DNA of 64,000 bases from Tenebrio molitor (taxonomy: Eukaryota; Arthropoda; Insecta; Coleoptera; Tenebrionidae), in contig NC_091046.1 in the NCBI RefSeq assembly GCF_963966145.1, positions 35,464,001-35,528,000 of the forward strand. Reading direction: 5' to 3'. Shown here piece by piece: positions 1 through 9,586 of the stretch; positions within the stretch are counted from its first letter, which is position 1; each line of letters begins with the position of its first letter. The notes under the pieces are model-generated. The model was not told the DNA's origin and did no database searches. It saw only the letters and a program-made list of their open reading frames with translations. The translations under genes were made by a program, and so were the position numbers.

Positions 1-134
1 TTTTTGACGTTTCTAATAAACAAATGTCAATTCAAGACTAGCTACCTGATTTTTGCCGCAGAAATTAAAATAAACATCAAAAATACGACTGCGTTTTTTA
101 ATGCAATGCAAACCAGTTGTATAAAAAATAGATG

Positions 135-253
135 TATGATGGACGTGTTAAAAGTGATTTTATTTTGTTCGTGGGGTTGGTCAACTCGCTGCGCTCGTTT
201 CCCAATCTACCCCACTTACAAAATAAAATCTCACTTTTCACACTTACATCATA
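135..253. repeat. Long hairpin H1 with CGCAG apex
   Basis: The two halves pair along about 50 bp each (tatgatg/catcata outside, gtgggg/cccca near the tip). The unpaired tip holds ctcgctgcgctcg, itself a small palindrome. No coding sequence is seen in it. It belongs to the hairpin set described under findings. Confidence 0.75.
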
Positions 254-726
254 AATAACTATTTATTCTATTTTAGTCAATAATCGTCTTTATACGCCCC
301 CAAATGAGGGCATAAATTGGTTTTTATGGCACAGATCTGTCAAAAATCTGCCAAGCAACGTCATTGGCTTGACATCAAAATGTGAAGCTGGCATTATGTT
401 CAACTAACCCCATTTTCGATTTTTGTCATTCTTGTCATCGTGACAGCGATAATCAAAATTAAAATTGGGAAAAGAAGCGTGCACCAGAGAGAAGTGCTAC
501 TACAAATCAGTTATGCTAGTGCGTCATGATCTGTAAGTTACGAAAAGGGCGAAGGAAACGCTAAACAGCTTGAAAACCTTCAGTTTGATAAACTAACACA
601 TCAGTCATAGTGACAATAAATGGTCGCTTGCATTGACTTTTTTGAAATGTCAGAAATTTGCCGGCCTAAATTTATTGTCCGCCATAGTATCAAACATTAT
701 TTTATTAAAGAAAATCATACATTATA
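254..726. other. No recognised feature
   Basis: AT-rich sequence without a convincing ORF, terminal repeat or RNA gene. Several short CAAAATTTGACA-like words occur, as in many of the MITEs of this window. Confidence 0.5.
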
Positions 727-1235
727 CAGGGTGTTTTCGAAGTTGAGGAGTTCCTTTTAACATGTGATAGTATGCGTTGTTCTAAAGAGTTTTAGCCAAA
801 ATCACCTTAGTAAAATGTGTACGGCAATGAAGATACAATAAGTTAATTTTTTGAAATTTTTGAAACCAAATAAGCATGGACGTTAATCAAAAATACTGTC
901 AGAGTTGTCATCTAATTAGTCGAAATGGCTTTACCATTACGAAAATAATGACCTCACAGATTGTTGCTAATGCATGGGCAATGTTATCACGTTATCAGAA
1001 TGCAGCTGCAGCGTCCAGAGAGTACGCAGAGCGATTTCCAGAAAGACACCATCCTGGGCCACGTCAGTTATTAATCTAGTACAGCGGAGAAATAGACAGG
1101 ACCGGACTCAAAATTTTCAATTATCTCCGTTAATACATACAAACATTTTACTAAGAAGATTTAGGCTAAAATTCTTAAGAATAATGTTATAGTACCTCGT
1201 GTTACAAGGAACGCCTCAACTTCAAAAACACCCTG
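727..1235. mobile_element. TIR element, IS630/Tc1-mariner-like, non-autonomous
   Basis: Both ends carry an inverted repeat starting CAGGGTGTTTTCGAAGTTGA (left) with its complement ending in CACCCTG at 1235, flanked by TA on each side. The 509-bp element contains the short HTH fragment at 876-1079. TA flanks and CAGGGTG ends fit the Tc1/mariner superfamily, but no catalytic DDE region remains. Confidence 0.75.
876..1079 (+). pseudogene. Transposase N-terminal HTH fragment (DUF4817-like)
   Basis: A 67-codon frame. The second half (about residues 29-63) has the pattern A-N-A-W-x-M-L and A-A-x-S-R-E-Y-A-E-R-F-P-E-R-x-x-P, typical of the insect helix-turn-helix domain at the N-terminus of many IS630-type transposases. 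The first 28 residues look unrelated, so the real start is uncertain. The catalytic domain is absent, and the frame ends before the right TIR of the 727-1235 element. It is a relic or a truncated DNA-binding peptide; expression is unknown. Confidence 0.6.
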
Positions 1236-1835
1236 TATACACAGTAACCCTAACAACATCAAAATAGCTAACTTAATTTGCATGGACACAACTTTTAGTT
1301 GATTTCCTTTAAGGAATACTAGATATTTGTTTGAATCTTTTAGAAATTATAAAATAGACAAATTCCCTCATGTTATGAAAACAGTTGATATTGTCTCAAT
1401 GTTGTTTGTCAGATTTGTTCAACGCTTAACTTTCCGTTGAAAATAAATGAATGAAATCGATAAAAAAATCGCAATCAAGATATTCCCGATGTCCGGAAGT
1501 GAGGTCATCGTTATTGCCTGCAAAATCGCGTTTGTGTTAGTGTTAAAATTGTGAAGCATCATCTTCGATCTTGTCTACATTTGCTGCTGTTTGTCAGATT
1601 TGTTCAACACTTAACTTCCGTTATTATGCTGTAATTAATGTATTCTAGTGCATTTTGTAGTGTTGGGTTACGAGCCTACAATTTAAAATTTCCCAATCTC
1701 TCACTGGACGAAATATCAAAAATTAGCTTTTGCTAAATATCTCCTTAGTATTGTTCTATTGGTTCTACGACCAAAACAGTTATTATAAAATTCATAGATT
1801 AGAAAATTTTCTACAAAGAAGATAGAAGATCCTAT
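1236..1835. other. Mostly unrecognised; short direct repeat
   Basis: A phrase around tttgtcagatttgttcaac occurs twice, near 1408 and near 1589, each followed by (c)acttaactt-type sequence. Otherwise no feature is supported. A possible element end (TACAGGTGTCCCAGAAAC) lies at about 1836. Confidence 0.5.
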
Positions 1836-2059
1836 ACAGGTGTCCCAGAAACTGCTCCCCAGAGAAAAAAGGAGAAATAAATAATCCCAAAGAAACATTT
1901 TTCTATCTTGAACGGTATTCAAGAAAAGAACATTCCAATTGGATAAATCAAAGCATTTTAAGCCATCCAGGCGTATTATTTCTCGTAATTGTGTCACAAT
2001 TTCAGTCAAATTCCTTCAAATCGCTTTAGTACCGCCGTCGTGCTCAACCGTGCTCTTTC

Positions 2060-2420
2060 ATGATGTATTCTGCAGTTGATTATGTGGAAATGTTAATAAT
2101 TTACGGAGAATGTGGACGGAATGCTAGAGAGGGAGCAAGGGTTTACGCCCAACGTTTTCCTAACAGGAATTATCCCGATAACAAAATGATCCCCAGTATT
2201 ATTGCACGAAGAGTCGAGACAGGTCAAATTTTACCAAATAGAAAGGAGATTGGTGTTGCTCCCAGGATTGTACGCACTGTTGAGAACGAAGAGGCTATTT
2301 TAGATGCCTTTGAATAAGGTACCGAAAGCATTACAGAAGTTCCTCAGGAATTGAATACATATTTCGAAAACTTCTGTACATCGAGTGATGAAGACTGAAC
2401 GATGATATCCACACCTTTAT
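2060..2420 (+). pseudogene. Decayed transposase with DUF4817-like HTH
   Basis: The open frame 2060-2317 (85 aa) contains V-E-M-L-I-I-Y-G-E-C-G-R-N-A-R-E then Y-A-Q-R-F-P-N-R-N-Y-P, a clear match to the insect HTH domain of IS630-type transposases. After the stop at 2315-2317 the same frame still reads like the expected continuation (E-V-P-Q-E-L-N), so this is an older gene with an in-frame stop rather than a natural end. The DDE catalytic part is missing. A TACAGGTGTCCC end at about 1836 may be the left terminus of the parent element; no right end was found. Confidence 0.65.
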
Positions 2421-2712
2421 ACACGTATGCAGATCTCTCGTGACTATATTAAAAAAAAACACAACAGTTAGCAATTTTCTTCTAACCAGCGGAATTTTTT
2501 AAATATTCATTTAATACAGTTACAGCCACGGAATTTCGTCAGTTATTTTACTGTCAATTCGAAAAAACTTGTGTAGCCTAAGCTTTATTGTCATTATGAC
2601 TGATATTCAAAATTTTTGTGACAGAAATTCACGCACAATAAAAATCAAAATGCCACCAGTAATGTTTTTGACATCCATATCAAAAATTCCAATATGGGGT
2701 TAGAAATATATA

Positions 2713-2985
2713 TTGGGTGATTCAAAATGATTGTGGCCAAGTATGGCAACTATGTACGAAAATTTATGTGGCAACTGTGTGGATGAGGTAGAGTTGTTAT
2801 TTGTATGACATTTCATAAGCGTGCATTTGATTTTTTTGATATCATTACACATGATTTGACAGTTTTCAAAATTGCGCGACTATGAACTGTCAAAGAAATA
2901 TCAACTCTACCCTACCCACACAGTTGCCACATAAATTTTCCTACATAGTTGCCATACTTGGCCACAATCATTTTGAATCACCCAA
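2713..2985. mobile_element. MITE with TTGGGTGATTCAAAATGATT ends
   Basis: Perfectly recognisable inverted termini of about 60 bp (TTGGGTGATTCAAAATGATT and the mirror ending in CACCCAA), flanked by TA on both sides. The interior of this 273-bp element is non-coding. A second, interrupted member of the same family is at 11556-12205. Confidence 0.85.
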
Positions 2986-3301
2986 TACTTAAAACCTGTT
3001 TTACAGATAATGTCAGTTGAATGACAACGACTGACGAAATTCCGTGGCCGTGACTGTACCTAGTTGTATAGAATTTAGCAAACACAAGCTTCAATCTATC
3101 ATACGGGAAAATTTTACTGTGCATACCTAGTAATAACATTACCGTTCTAACAGTTCTGTTATTTTCTTGCTTCCATAATAACAGACATTGATTTTGTAAG
3201 TTGATCTTTCTGTGCCTGAGTGTTAACGAACCGGGAAACGAGTGAAAATAAGTTTGTAGCCCAAAAAAGTATATTACAAGGTTCAAACATGAACGATAAT
3301 T

Positions 3302-3450
3302 GGTGCGATTCTGTTTTAAAATTTAGGTACCAATATTGCTGTATAACAATGTTGTAGTTGCTATGATATGAAGCTGTTGATTGGTTTGATCTATGCAAAA
3401 TCAATGTTGTTCAATAACAATATTGCTAAATTTTGAAACAGAATCGCACT
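3302..3450. repeat. Small inverted-repeat element
   Basis: GTGCGATTCTGTTTTAAAAT at the left end is mirrored at the right end by a sequence ending in GAATCGCAC. The inner halves also pair imperfectly. No ORF. Confidence 0.6.
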
Positions 3451-3510
3451 AAATGTGTGTAAAATATCCATATCAGCATTACACGAAAACATGTAACGTA
3501 CTACTTTCAT

Positions 3511-3697
3511 TTATAATACCACGAGTAGTCCAAATTATGTCGATTATTTTTCAAACTGGTCACGCATTATCAATTGTGCTTGGGAATGAATCCACGAGTG
3601 CGTCAGCACGAATGAGATTCCCAAGCACAATTGAATGAGTGAAACCAGTTTGAAAAATAGTCTACATAATTTGGACTATGACACTACGAGTTGTATT
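3511..3697. repeat. Long hairpin H2, immediately upstream of a YR fragment
   Basis: Arms of about 85 bp: ttataataccacgagtagtc outside, then sequence ending ...tgcttgggaat, mirrored by attcccaagca... and ...actacgagttgtattc. The tip contains cacgagtgcgtcagcacga. The outer 20 bp are nearly the same as in the hairpin at 4001-4174, but the inner arms are different. The recombinase-like ORF starts 15 bp downstream. Confidence 0.8.
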
Positions 3698-3711
3698 CGG
3701 AGGACTATTCC

Positions 3712-3870
3712 ATGAACCAACTATGGCAATTTGGCAGCAAATCGGAAGAAGAAATTAACGCAGAAATCGAAGAAAATGTTTCTAACAACACAAAAAAGAC
3801 ACGTGAGTCCATTTGGAAGCAATTCTCAAGGCTGCATTCATTTGTTCAAAATTATCGCTTGGATCACTAG
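3712..3870 (+). pseudogene. Crypton-like tyrosine recombinase, N-terminal fragment
   Basis: A 52-codon ORF from an ATG at 3712 to TAG at 3868. After an acidic stretch (E-E-E-I-N-A-E-I-E-E) it has N-T-K-K-T-R-E-S-I-W-K-Q-F near residues 26-38. This N-T-x-K-(S/T)-x-x-x-x-W-x-x-F pattern is characteristic of the SAM-like N-terminal domain of Crypton/ZMYM-type tyrosine recombinases. The catalytic R-H-x-x-R-Y part is absent. It is bracketed by GACTATTC at about 3704 and GAATAGTC at about 3992, and by hairpins on both sides. The assignment rests on a short motif and needs a profile search. Confidence 0.5.
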
Positions 3871-4000
3871 TGGTATTACCGATACAATTTCCACGAGTGG
3901 GAATATTCGGTCCAATTTTTTGAAACCATGCTAACAAATGTGTAAAATTGTGTTTTTATTGGTCCATTTTTAACCAATGACAGGTGAATGGAATAGTCAG

Positions 4001-4174
4001 TTATAATACCACGAGTAGTCAAAGATTGTCGAATATTTTTGTGGTGGTATCACGAATGGTCATTCGCTTTATGAACACCATGAGTGCGTAGCACGAATGG
4101 TGCTCGAAAGCGTAATGACCATGAGTGATGCCATCGGAAAAATATTCTACTATCTTTGACTACGAGTTGTATTC
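4001..4174. repeat. Long hairpin H3
   Basis: Outer arms (ttataataccacgagtagtc / gactacgagttgtattc) are shared with the hairpin at 3511-3697. The inner arms are private to this locus (agattgtcgaatattttt pairing with aaaaatattctactatct; atggtcattcgcttt pairing with aaagcgtaatgaccat). The tip holds tgagtgcgtagcacgaa. It is followed by a second copy of the leader GACTATTCaATGAACCAA, but that reading frame closes within a few codons. Confidence 0.8.
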
Positions 4175-4366
4175 AACAGACTATTCAATGAACCAAATCA
4201 ATGTTTAAAATAAAAATTTTCAAAGCTAGTTCGCAAATCTGCCTTAAACATGATTTCATTGTTCGGTTAAGTTCGTAAGAAAGTAATAATTTCCTTGAAT
4301 AAAAATAATAATCAAGGTTTGTTTAAAATATTCACCTCTACTACTAGTGGAATAGTCAGTTATAAC

Positions 4367-4537
4367 GGGTGTTTTTTAAAATTTGGCGTCGAGGTAGGCG
4401 TTGAACTTGCGATTGTGAACGCACATACAGGTTACGGATCACGGATCAGCTGTTTAAAACTTACGCTTTTACACGAGTGGTGCGCTCTCAATCGACTCTC
4501 CAACGCTTACTTCGACGCCAAATCTAAAAAAACACCC
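4367..4537. mobile_element. MITE with GGGTGTTTTTTAAAATTTGG ends
   Basis: Inverted termini GGGTGTTTTTTAAAATTTGG(CGTCGA) and the mirror ending ACACCC at 4537. The 84-aa frame through it is not protein-like. A related, interrupted element lies at 54514-54962. Confidence 0.75.
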
Positions 4538-4855
4538 TTTACAGGCTGATTCACGTAGCCCGTTCATTAGAAACTTTCTGATTTCCCCAAATCATATTAA
4601 TATGACTATATGACTATATATACATTACTTTATAAACCAATAAGAATCTTTGATTTTCTTTAGTTACCATGTATTACAGCGGTTATTGTAGTAACCAGGA
4701 CGATTTCGAATATACGAACCTTTGTATATTCGAATATACCAACCTTTGTATTTTCGCTCGCCGCCTTAACTTACAAATTTTTTTGCGCTAGCCGTCACAT
4801 TAACGTCACATTAAATCGCTCTGCTACTGAATGCGCCCAGTCGGTTTCGGGAACC

Positions 4856-4858
4856 TGT

Positions 4859-4889
<31 letters not shown>

Positions 4890-4905
4890 CTTATTTATTT
4901 ATTTA
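4856..4905 (+). repeat. (TTTA)n microsatellite
   Basis: About twelve near-perfect tttatttatt units with one c interruption, inside the 4542-5389 element. Confidence 0.9.
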
Positions 4906-4926
4906 ATTCATGATATAGTCTACCCG

Positions 4927-5058
4927 TATACAACTCGAGGATGGAAAATTCTCGATTACTCGACGTGTTGCCGGAAATACCACTCGATCTACGATCTCGT
5001 GGTGTTTCCGGGCAACACGTCTCGTATAATCGAGAATTTTCAATCCTCTAGTTGTATA
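4927..5058. repeat. Long hairpin H5 inside a MITE
   Basis: Arms tatacaactcgagga...gaaaattctcgatt...cgtgttgccggaaa pair with the mirror half ending tagttgtata. The tip is ccactcgatctacgatctcgtgg-like, giving the CGAG-CGTAG-CGAG pattern on the complement. The other member of the host MITE family (32711-35881) does not show this hairpin in its left TIR. Confidence 0.75.
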
Positions 5059-5753
5059 ATATATGAAAATTGGTAGTTGACTATAATCGACTATACGCAT
5101 TTTGCAAAAAAGATGACATAGGTCAAAAACGATGACAGATAAGTATTGACAAAAAGACGCACTAAACTCAAAATTTAACGTAGAATCGAAGTGTGAAGTC
5201 AAAATGAGGCGTTTCTATTTAAAAAAATAAAGATGGCGTCGATTTCCGGTATTTCCGGAAGTGCCACCATTTTGAAAATATTTCATTTGAACTTGGAGTA
5301 GTCGATTATAGTCAACTACCAATTTTCATATTAATATGATTTTGGGAAATCAAAAAGTTTCTAATAAACGGGCTACGTGAATCAGCCTGTATTTTCACTA
5401 GTGGAATATTCACTAGTGTAGCCGGTTATTAAAACTGACAACGTGTGAGTAAAATATATTGACCACAAAAGTGATTACATTGGTAAATAACTGGGGTTTA
5501 GGAAAAAGGAGCTCTTGTGTATACCGCAATACCTGTTCCTCTGGGTGGCAGTAGAGAAGAGATGAGAAGGTAGAGGTCTTCTGGCGATCTTCGTCCATGA
5601 TCTATTCTTTTATTAAGGGCCGATGGCGAGGGCGCAAGACGAGTTGGTGGTGAAGAAGATCCCTGGGAGTGGGGTAGCGTGCGGAGTGGTGCCTTATGGC
5701 GCTACTGCGGTACTACGGAGCGCTCTAGTACTAAAGGGCGCGTTACACTAGTA

Positions 5754-5807
5754 ATATCCCGAGTGCATGTCAAATTATCGACAATTTGACATGCACGAGA
5801 GGATATT
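5754..5807. repeat. Short hairpin, near-perfect
   Basis: CGAGTGCATGTCAAATT-atcgac-AATTTGACATGCACGAG with mirrored tatcc/ggata just outside. The flanks 5390-5753 and 5808-5850 contain nothing else recognisable. Confidence 0.75.
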
Positions 5808-6234
5808 TTGGCAGACTATTTCCTGAGAAAAATTTACATGATAAGTAAGTACTATTGCGGGCAAAAAAAGTGGGACATCAAATTTCTGTCAGTTTTGAAA
5901 AATTCGATGTAGTTCAAGCTTTATTGTTATTTTTTTTGACACTATTCCAGCTGACAGTTTAAAAATTTATTTTTTCTAATCATATTAAGAAATGTGTACT
6001 TTTCCATTACGTTTTTAATTGAGAAAGTTGTCATTTTTTCAACTGTGGAGAAAATTGGTCGAATCCGTGGAGAAAATTTTTGTCTTAGACCAATGAGATG
6101 ACGAGATTTTACTTTCTCAACGGATAGTATCTATCACCACCGTAACGATTATACGACGGTCCATTGTTTTCTAAAAAATAGTTGACAATGACATTTGTCA
6201 TCGAATCTGTTTTCTCAGAAATATTAACAAGAAA

Positions 6235-6523
6235 ATGGAAATTGTTGATGATCTAGAGGATTGTACGCCACCAGAAGTGCAAGAGACTGCTACCGGAAGC
6301 TGAAAAGTATACTGGACACAGTCTCAGGAGATCATCAGCTGCAATACTAGTAGATGCAGGTACCGATATAACCGATTTAAAAAGACACGGTGGCTGGAAG
6401 TCCACAACGGTAGCCGAAGGTTATATAGACACGTCCATGAATCACAAGATGGACTCAGCGAACAAAATCATCAATGCAGTTCAAGCTTCCAGCATCACTG
6501 TACGAAACACAACGGAGAATTAA
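6235..6523 (+). pseudogene. Crypton-like tyrosine recombinase, internally deleted
   Basis: An ATG at 6235 opens a short acidic start (M-E-I-V-D-D-L-E-D-C-T-P-P-E-V). In a different frame from about 6263 to the TAA at 6521 the sequence encodes the C-terminal catalytic part of a tyrosine recombinase: G-H-S-L-R-R-S-S-A (the H-x-x-R box), D-A-G-T-D-I-T-D-L-K-R-H-G-G-W, then V-A-E-G-Y-I with the likely nucleophilic tyrosine. The combination L-K-R-H-G-G-W-(K/R)-S-x-x-V-A-E-G-Y is typical of animal Cryptons. The middle of the protein is missing and the two ends are out of frame, so this is a deletion derivative. The first catalytic arginine is not present. Confidence 0.75.
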
Positions 6524-6657
6524 GAAATAACCAATACTAATGTAGATGTAAAGTCTCTTCCCTTTACTCTTGTTAATTATGCCACGGTTAATGTATAAAT
6601 GTACATAATAAAACGTAGAAATAAAAAATATATAATTATTACTCAATTGTCAATATG

Positions 6658-6806
6658 ATTAGAAAAAGTATAGTATTTAACTCGTGAGAATTGGCCATTT
6701 CCATTCGAATGACTTACTCCACTCGCCTACGGCTCGTGGTCGCAAATCTCATTCTCATGGAAATGGCCAACTTTCTCACTCGTTGAATAATATACTATTT
6801 TCTAAT
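6658..6806. repeat. Long hairpin H6, downstream of the Crypton relic
   Basis: Outer arms attagaaaaagtatagtatt / aatatactattttctaat; inner arms ggccatttccat / atggaaatggcc. The tip is ccactcgcctacggctcgtgg. It starts about 135 bp after the recombinase stop codon. Confidence 0.8.
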
Positions 6807-7083
6807 TTTGACATATAAAGTGACACTTTTCAAAATTAATTGACGTTGGGAAACGACACACTTTTCGTAACTGGTTATGAAAAGTAAAATCTTTCCTAAC
6901 TGGTTAGGAAAAATTTATTGTATCATCAATTTGACACTGTCATATTTTTTGTTTTTAAGCAAAATAACCGTGCCTACTTACCTACTTGATATTTTAACAC
7001 AATAATAATTTATTATTAATGAAATTCATTACTTCGTTTAACGTTTAAAGAAACTTTTTTTTGTCAAAATTAGAAAAAATCTT

Positions 7084-7210
7084 GTATGTAACACGTTAGG
7101 AAATGCAATTTTGTGTAACTCGTGTGATTTTGCGGGATCTCGCTGCGCTCGTCCCGCAAATATTCCACTCGTTACACAAAATAACGCATTTCCTAACTGG
7201 TTACATAAAT
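7084..7210. repeat. Long hairpin H7 with ctcgctgcgctcg apex
   Basis: Arms tgtatgtaac.cgttaggaaatg and attttgtgtaac pair with gttacacaaaat and catttcctaactggttaca; gcggga pairs with tcccgc at the neck. The apex is the same 13-mer (ctcgctgcgctcg) as at 135-253, though the arms are unrelated. Confidence 0.8.
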
Positions 7211-7315
7211 AGCTATTATACTCCAATTTTCCTTTTCCAAATGCCCTCTTGTTTTGATGAAGGTAGATTTTGATTGGAACTTTGCATTAAATAAATATTC
7301 ACTACGTGCTTATTA

Positions 7316-7423
7316 TACCGAGCGATCATTTAAAAAATAAATCGAGTTTGCTTTGGAGCCTATGCTATAGCATGGGTTGCCATAGGTAACACGCGGACTC
7401 GATTTATTTTTTAATTGATCGCA
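7316..7423. repeat. Hairpin H8
   Basis: gagcgatcatttaaaaaata(aatcgagt) pairs with (actcgattta)ttttttaattgatcgc. The apex lacks the CGTAG core seen elsewhere. It lies inside the 5851-7569 element. Confidence 0.7.
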
Positions 7424-7643
7424 CCGTACTTACAATCATTCCCTACAACCTACAATACTTAATAACAACGTCAATCAATTCAAAGTAGGGTTAGAATCAG
7501 GTAAGGGTTATTTCTCATTAAAAGTCGAGACAATGACGTTGATGTCCCACTTTTTTTGCCCGCAGTAGTACAAATAAACGTGATTCTATGTTTAAAAATT
7601 GGTTATTCTTTAAATTTTTATGTTGTCGTTGACGGTCATCACA

Positions 7644-7682
7644 TTTGCACTAGTGCAAATTATCGATAATTGCACTAGTGCA
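7644..7682. repeat. Short perfect-type hairpin
   Basis: tttgcactagtgcaaattatcg mirrored by ataattgcactagtgca. The apex (AATTATCG) resembles that of the hairpin at 5754-5807. Confidence 0.65.
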
Positions 7683-7908
7683 GTAGGTATTATCGCTGTA
7701 ATTCGATCGCTATTGGCTAAAATTCAAATATTCGAGCTTTTTGATTGGCTTAAATTTTTCGAAGGAAATAGTCGCTGGAATTTTCTGTTACAAAAGTAAA
7801 TATCTGCTATTTTATTGGTTAATATTTGAAGAATAACAGGTGAATTGAATAGTCCAAAGTATTACACAATTGTCGCAACACATCGAATTTCGAAAAAATT
7901 TTTTTTCA

Positions 7909-8148
7909 CTACTAGTCTCAGAAGGCGTCATTATTGACTCTCGAACCGACCCCAGAAGTAGAATTTCTCTCCCAAGGTTAATAATAATTTTCATTATTAA
8001 CCAAGGTCAATAATGAAGAGCCGTCACCTAGCAACGAAAGATTTTCTTTGATTTTATTGGTTAACGTAGACAGACGATTTTCAATTTTCATAGCAACCGT
8101 TCAAAAATGAGAATTCGGATCGTCGCATCGGACAAAAAAATTTAATTA
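7909..8148 (+). repeat. Repeat unit, copy 1 of 2
   Basis: Starts cactactagtctcagaagg and runs to the tttaatta after gcatcggacaa. It is about 90% identical by eye to 8307-8533. It contains its own small hairpin (ggttaataataattttcatt / attaacc) and ends near a ttttattggttaa phrase like the one at 7811. The sequence between the copies is the hairpin at 8180-8312, giving a unit-hairpin-unit order. Confidence 0.8.
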
Positions 8149-8179
8149 ATAATTATTATTAGAAAGGGTTTTAACGGAT

Positions 8180-8312
8180 CTAGTAGTGAAAAAAATAGTA
8201 TATAAACCACGCTAGAGAAGACAATTTTAAGCCTCGCTTCTTTATAAACTACCTCGGCTTAAAAAAATGTCTTCTCTACCTTGGCGTATAATATACTATT
8301 TTCCACTACTAG
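8180..8312. repeat. Long hairpin H10 between two repeat units
   Basis: Outer arms ctagtagtg / cactactag and aatagtatat / atatactatt; inner arms agagaagacaatttt.aag / ctt.aaaaaatgtcttctct. The apex lies in gcttctttataaactacctcgg and is less conserved. Confidence 0.75.
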
Positions 8313-8533
8313 TCTTAGAAGGCTTCATTATTGACTCTCGAACCGACCACAGAAGTAGAATTTCTCTCCCAAGGTTAATAATAATTTTCATTATTAACCT
8401 AGGTGAATAATGAACAGCCGTCACCTAGCAATGAAAGATTTTTGTTGATTTCATTGGTTAACGTAGACGATTTTCATAGCAACCGTTGAAAAATGAGAAC
8501 TCGGATCATCGCATCGGACAAAATAATTTAATT
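8307..8533 (+). repeat. Repeat unit, copy 2 of 2
   Basis: Second copy of the unit at 7909-8148, offset by about 398 bp, with scattered substitutions and a short deletion near gtagacgattttcata. No ORF. Confidence 0.8.
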
Positions 8534-8535
8534 AG

Positions 8536-8737
8536 AGCTGGTGCGTTATCTCTTGACACGCGAGTTAAAGTTGGGCAGAAGACCAAACTCAGACTAGTCA
8601 CGAACGGCTCCCACCTGTTCTAAAAAATCGCCGTTGTTGAATTGCTGCTGAACCGATCTTTGCCGATAGTTCTTCTTCTCCCTGCTAAACTCCTCCCACC
8701 GCGCACCTCGCGTGTCAAGAGATAATGCACTATAGCT
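8536..8737. mobile_element. Small MITE
   Basis: GCGTTATCTCTTGACACGCG on the left is mirrored at 8708-8733 with one or two changes. AGCT marks each outer edge. The interior is non-coding. Confidence 0.65.
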
Positions 8738-8793
8738 TTCATAATTATTATCCGAAACAGTTGAAAAGTACTGGTGTTTTTTGTCTCGTAATT

Positions 8794-8880
8794 GGCACTG
8801 ACCGGATTTTTTAACTTGAGACGACATTAAAAACATTTGTGGTTATGCCGGTTATGTTTATGGGTTTACAAAAATGAACC
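8794..8880 (+). repeat. Dispersed repeat shared with 62601-62690
   Basis: The segment from ggcactgaccggattttt through aacttgagacgacattaaaa and ggttatgccgg recurs almost unchanged inside the MITE at 62354-62754, in the same orientation. Confidence 0.8.
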
Positions 8881-8981
8881 TTTGACGGTAAATTTCAAAT
8901 TTGACAAATTTCATTGTTACCAACAGACTTGGTTGTTTGGTGGACGAATAGTGGGGGAAATGTCAAAATAGTTGGTCGAAG

Positions 8982-9140
8982 TCAAACTGTCAATGTCAAA
9001 GCAAAGCGAGGGAAAAACTGGAAAAGTGCAACATTATTCACGTATCCTCTAATTTTTTCATGAGTCTTTCTTCTGTTTAAAATAATTTCTTCATCAGAAG
9101 AAGTTAATAAATCATCATCTGATGAATCTTCCAAAGGCAT
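8982..9140 (-). pseudogene. Possible Harbinger transposase first-exon fragment
   Basis: From the methionine at about 9140 the minus strand reads M-P-L-E-D-S-S-D-D-D-L-L-T-S-S-D-E-E followed by a basic stretch (N-R-R-K-T) and F-P-R-F-A-L-T-L-T-V. Acidic serine-rich starts followed by basic residues and F-R-x-x-F-R-L-S occur in HARBI1-like proteins. The match is weak, there is no catalytic domain, and it could be a chance frame. Confidence 0.3.
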
Positions 9141-9586
9141 TGTAATCCGTTTTACCAATATTATGGTCCCAAGAAGACTAATGTCGCACATATTCATATA
9201 ATAATAATCGCCGAAAATGAAAAAAATGTTTAGGTTATGTTTACACTTCAGGTGTCATGAGTCATGACATCAGCACCAGTCAGCAGTCATCAGTTTTCCA
9301 CCAAATCCGTTTCCCTATTCATCACATTTTTGCACAACATAAATGTTCAACACAAAAAAAACTTATGATTGACAGTCTACCAATGTTGAAATTCACCGCA
9401 AAAAGTTGATGAATTTAAAAACGCCACCATGTTATCTAAGCTTTCTACAACCGGGCCTTAAATATTTAAATAAAATAATAAGTTAAATTTAATAAAAGTA
9501 TATTTATGTTTTCTAACATAGTCTTTCTAATTATTTCCACGTTAAAAGCACTGATGTTGATCTAGCTCATTGCTTTTATACTTATG

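Larger units (their letters stand above)
4542..5389. mobile_element. MITE with CAGGCTGATTCACGTAGCCC ends
   Basis: TIRs of at least 60 bp (CAGGCTGATTCACGTAGCCC and complement), TA at both flanks. The right half carries sequence (cacttccggaaataccgg and ttcgattctacg on the complement) also present in the 32711-35881 member. Inside are a (TTTA)n run and the hairpin at 4927-5058. No transposase remains. Confidence 0.85.
5851..7569. mobile_element. TIR element hosting a Crypton-like relic and hairpins
   Basis: Left end ACTATTGCGGGCAAAAAAAG(TGGGACATC) and right end reading the same on the complement (ACTACTGCGGGC...), about 30 bp with one or two differences. A shorter relative is at 37330-37588; it lacks the roughly 1.25 kb block 5970-7220 that here holds the recombinase relic (6235-6523) and hairpins. 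The target duplication is ambiguous because the flank reads AGTACT. Superfamily not assigned. Confidence 0.6.

Noticed and set aside
3511..4174. CRISPR-like array
   Set aside because: The repeats are hairpins with different arms and irregular spacing in a eukaryotic genome; there are no uniform direct repeats or spacers.
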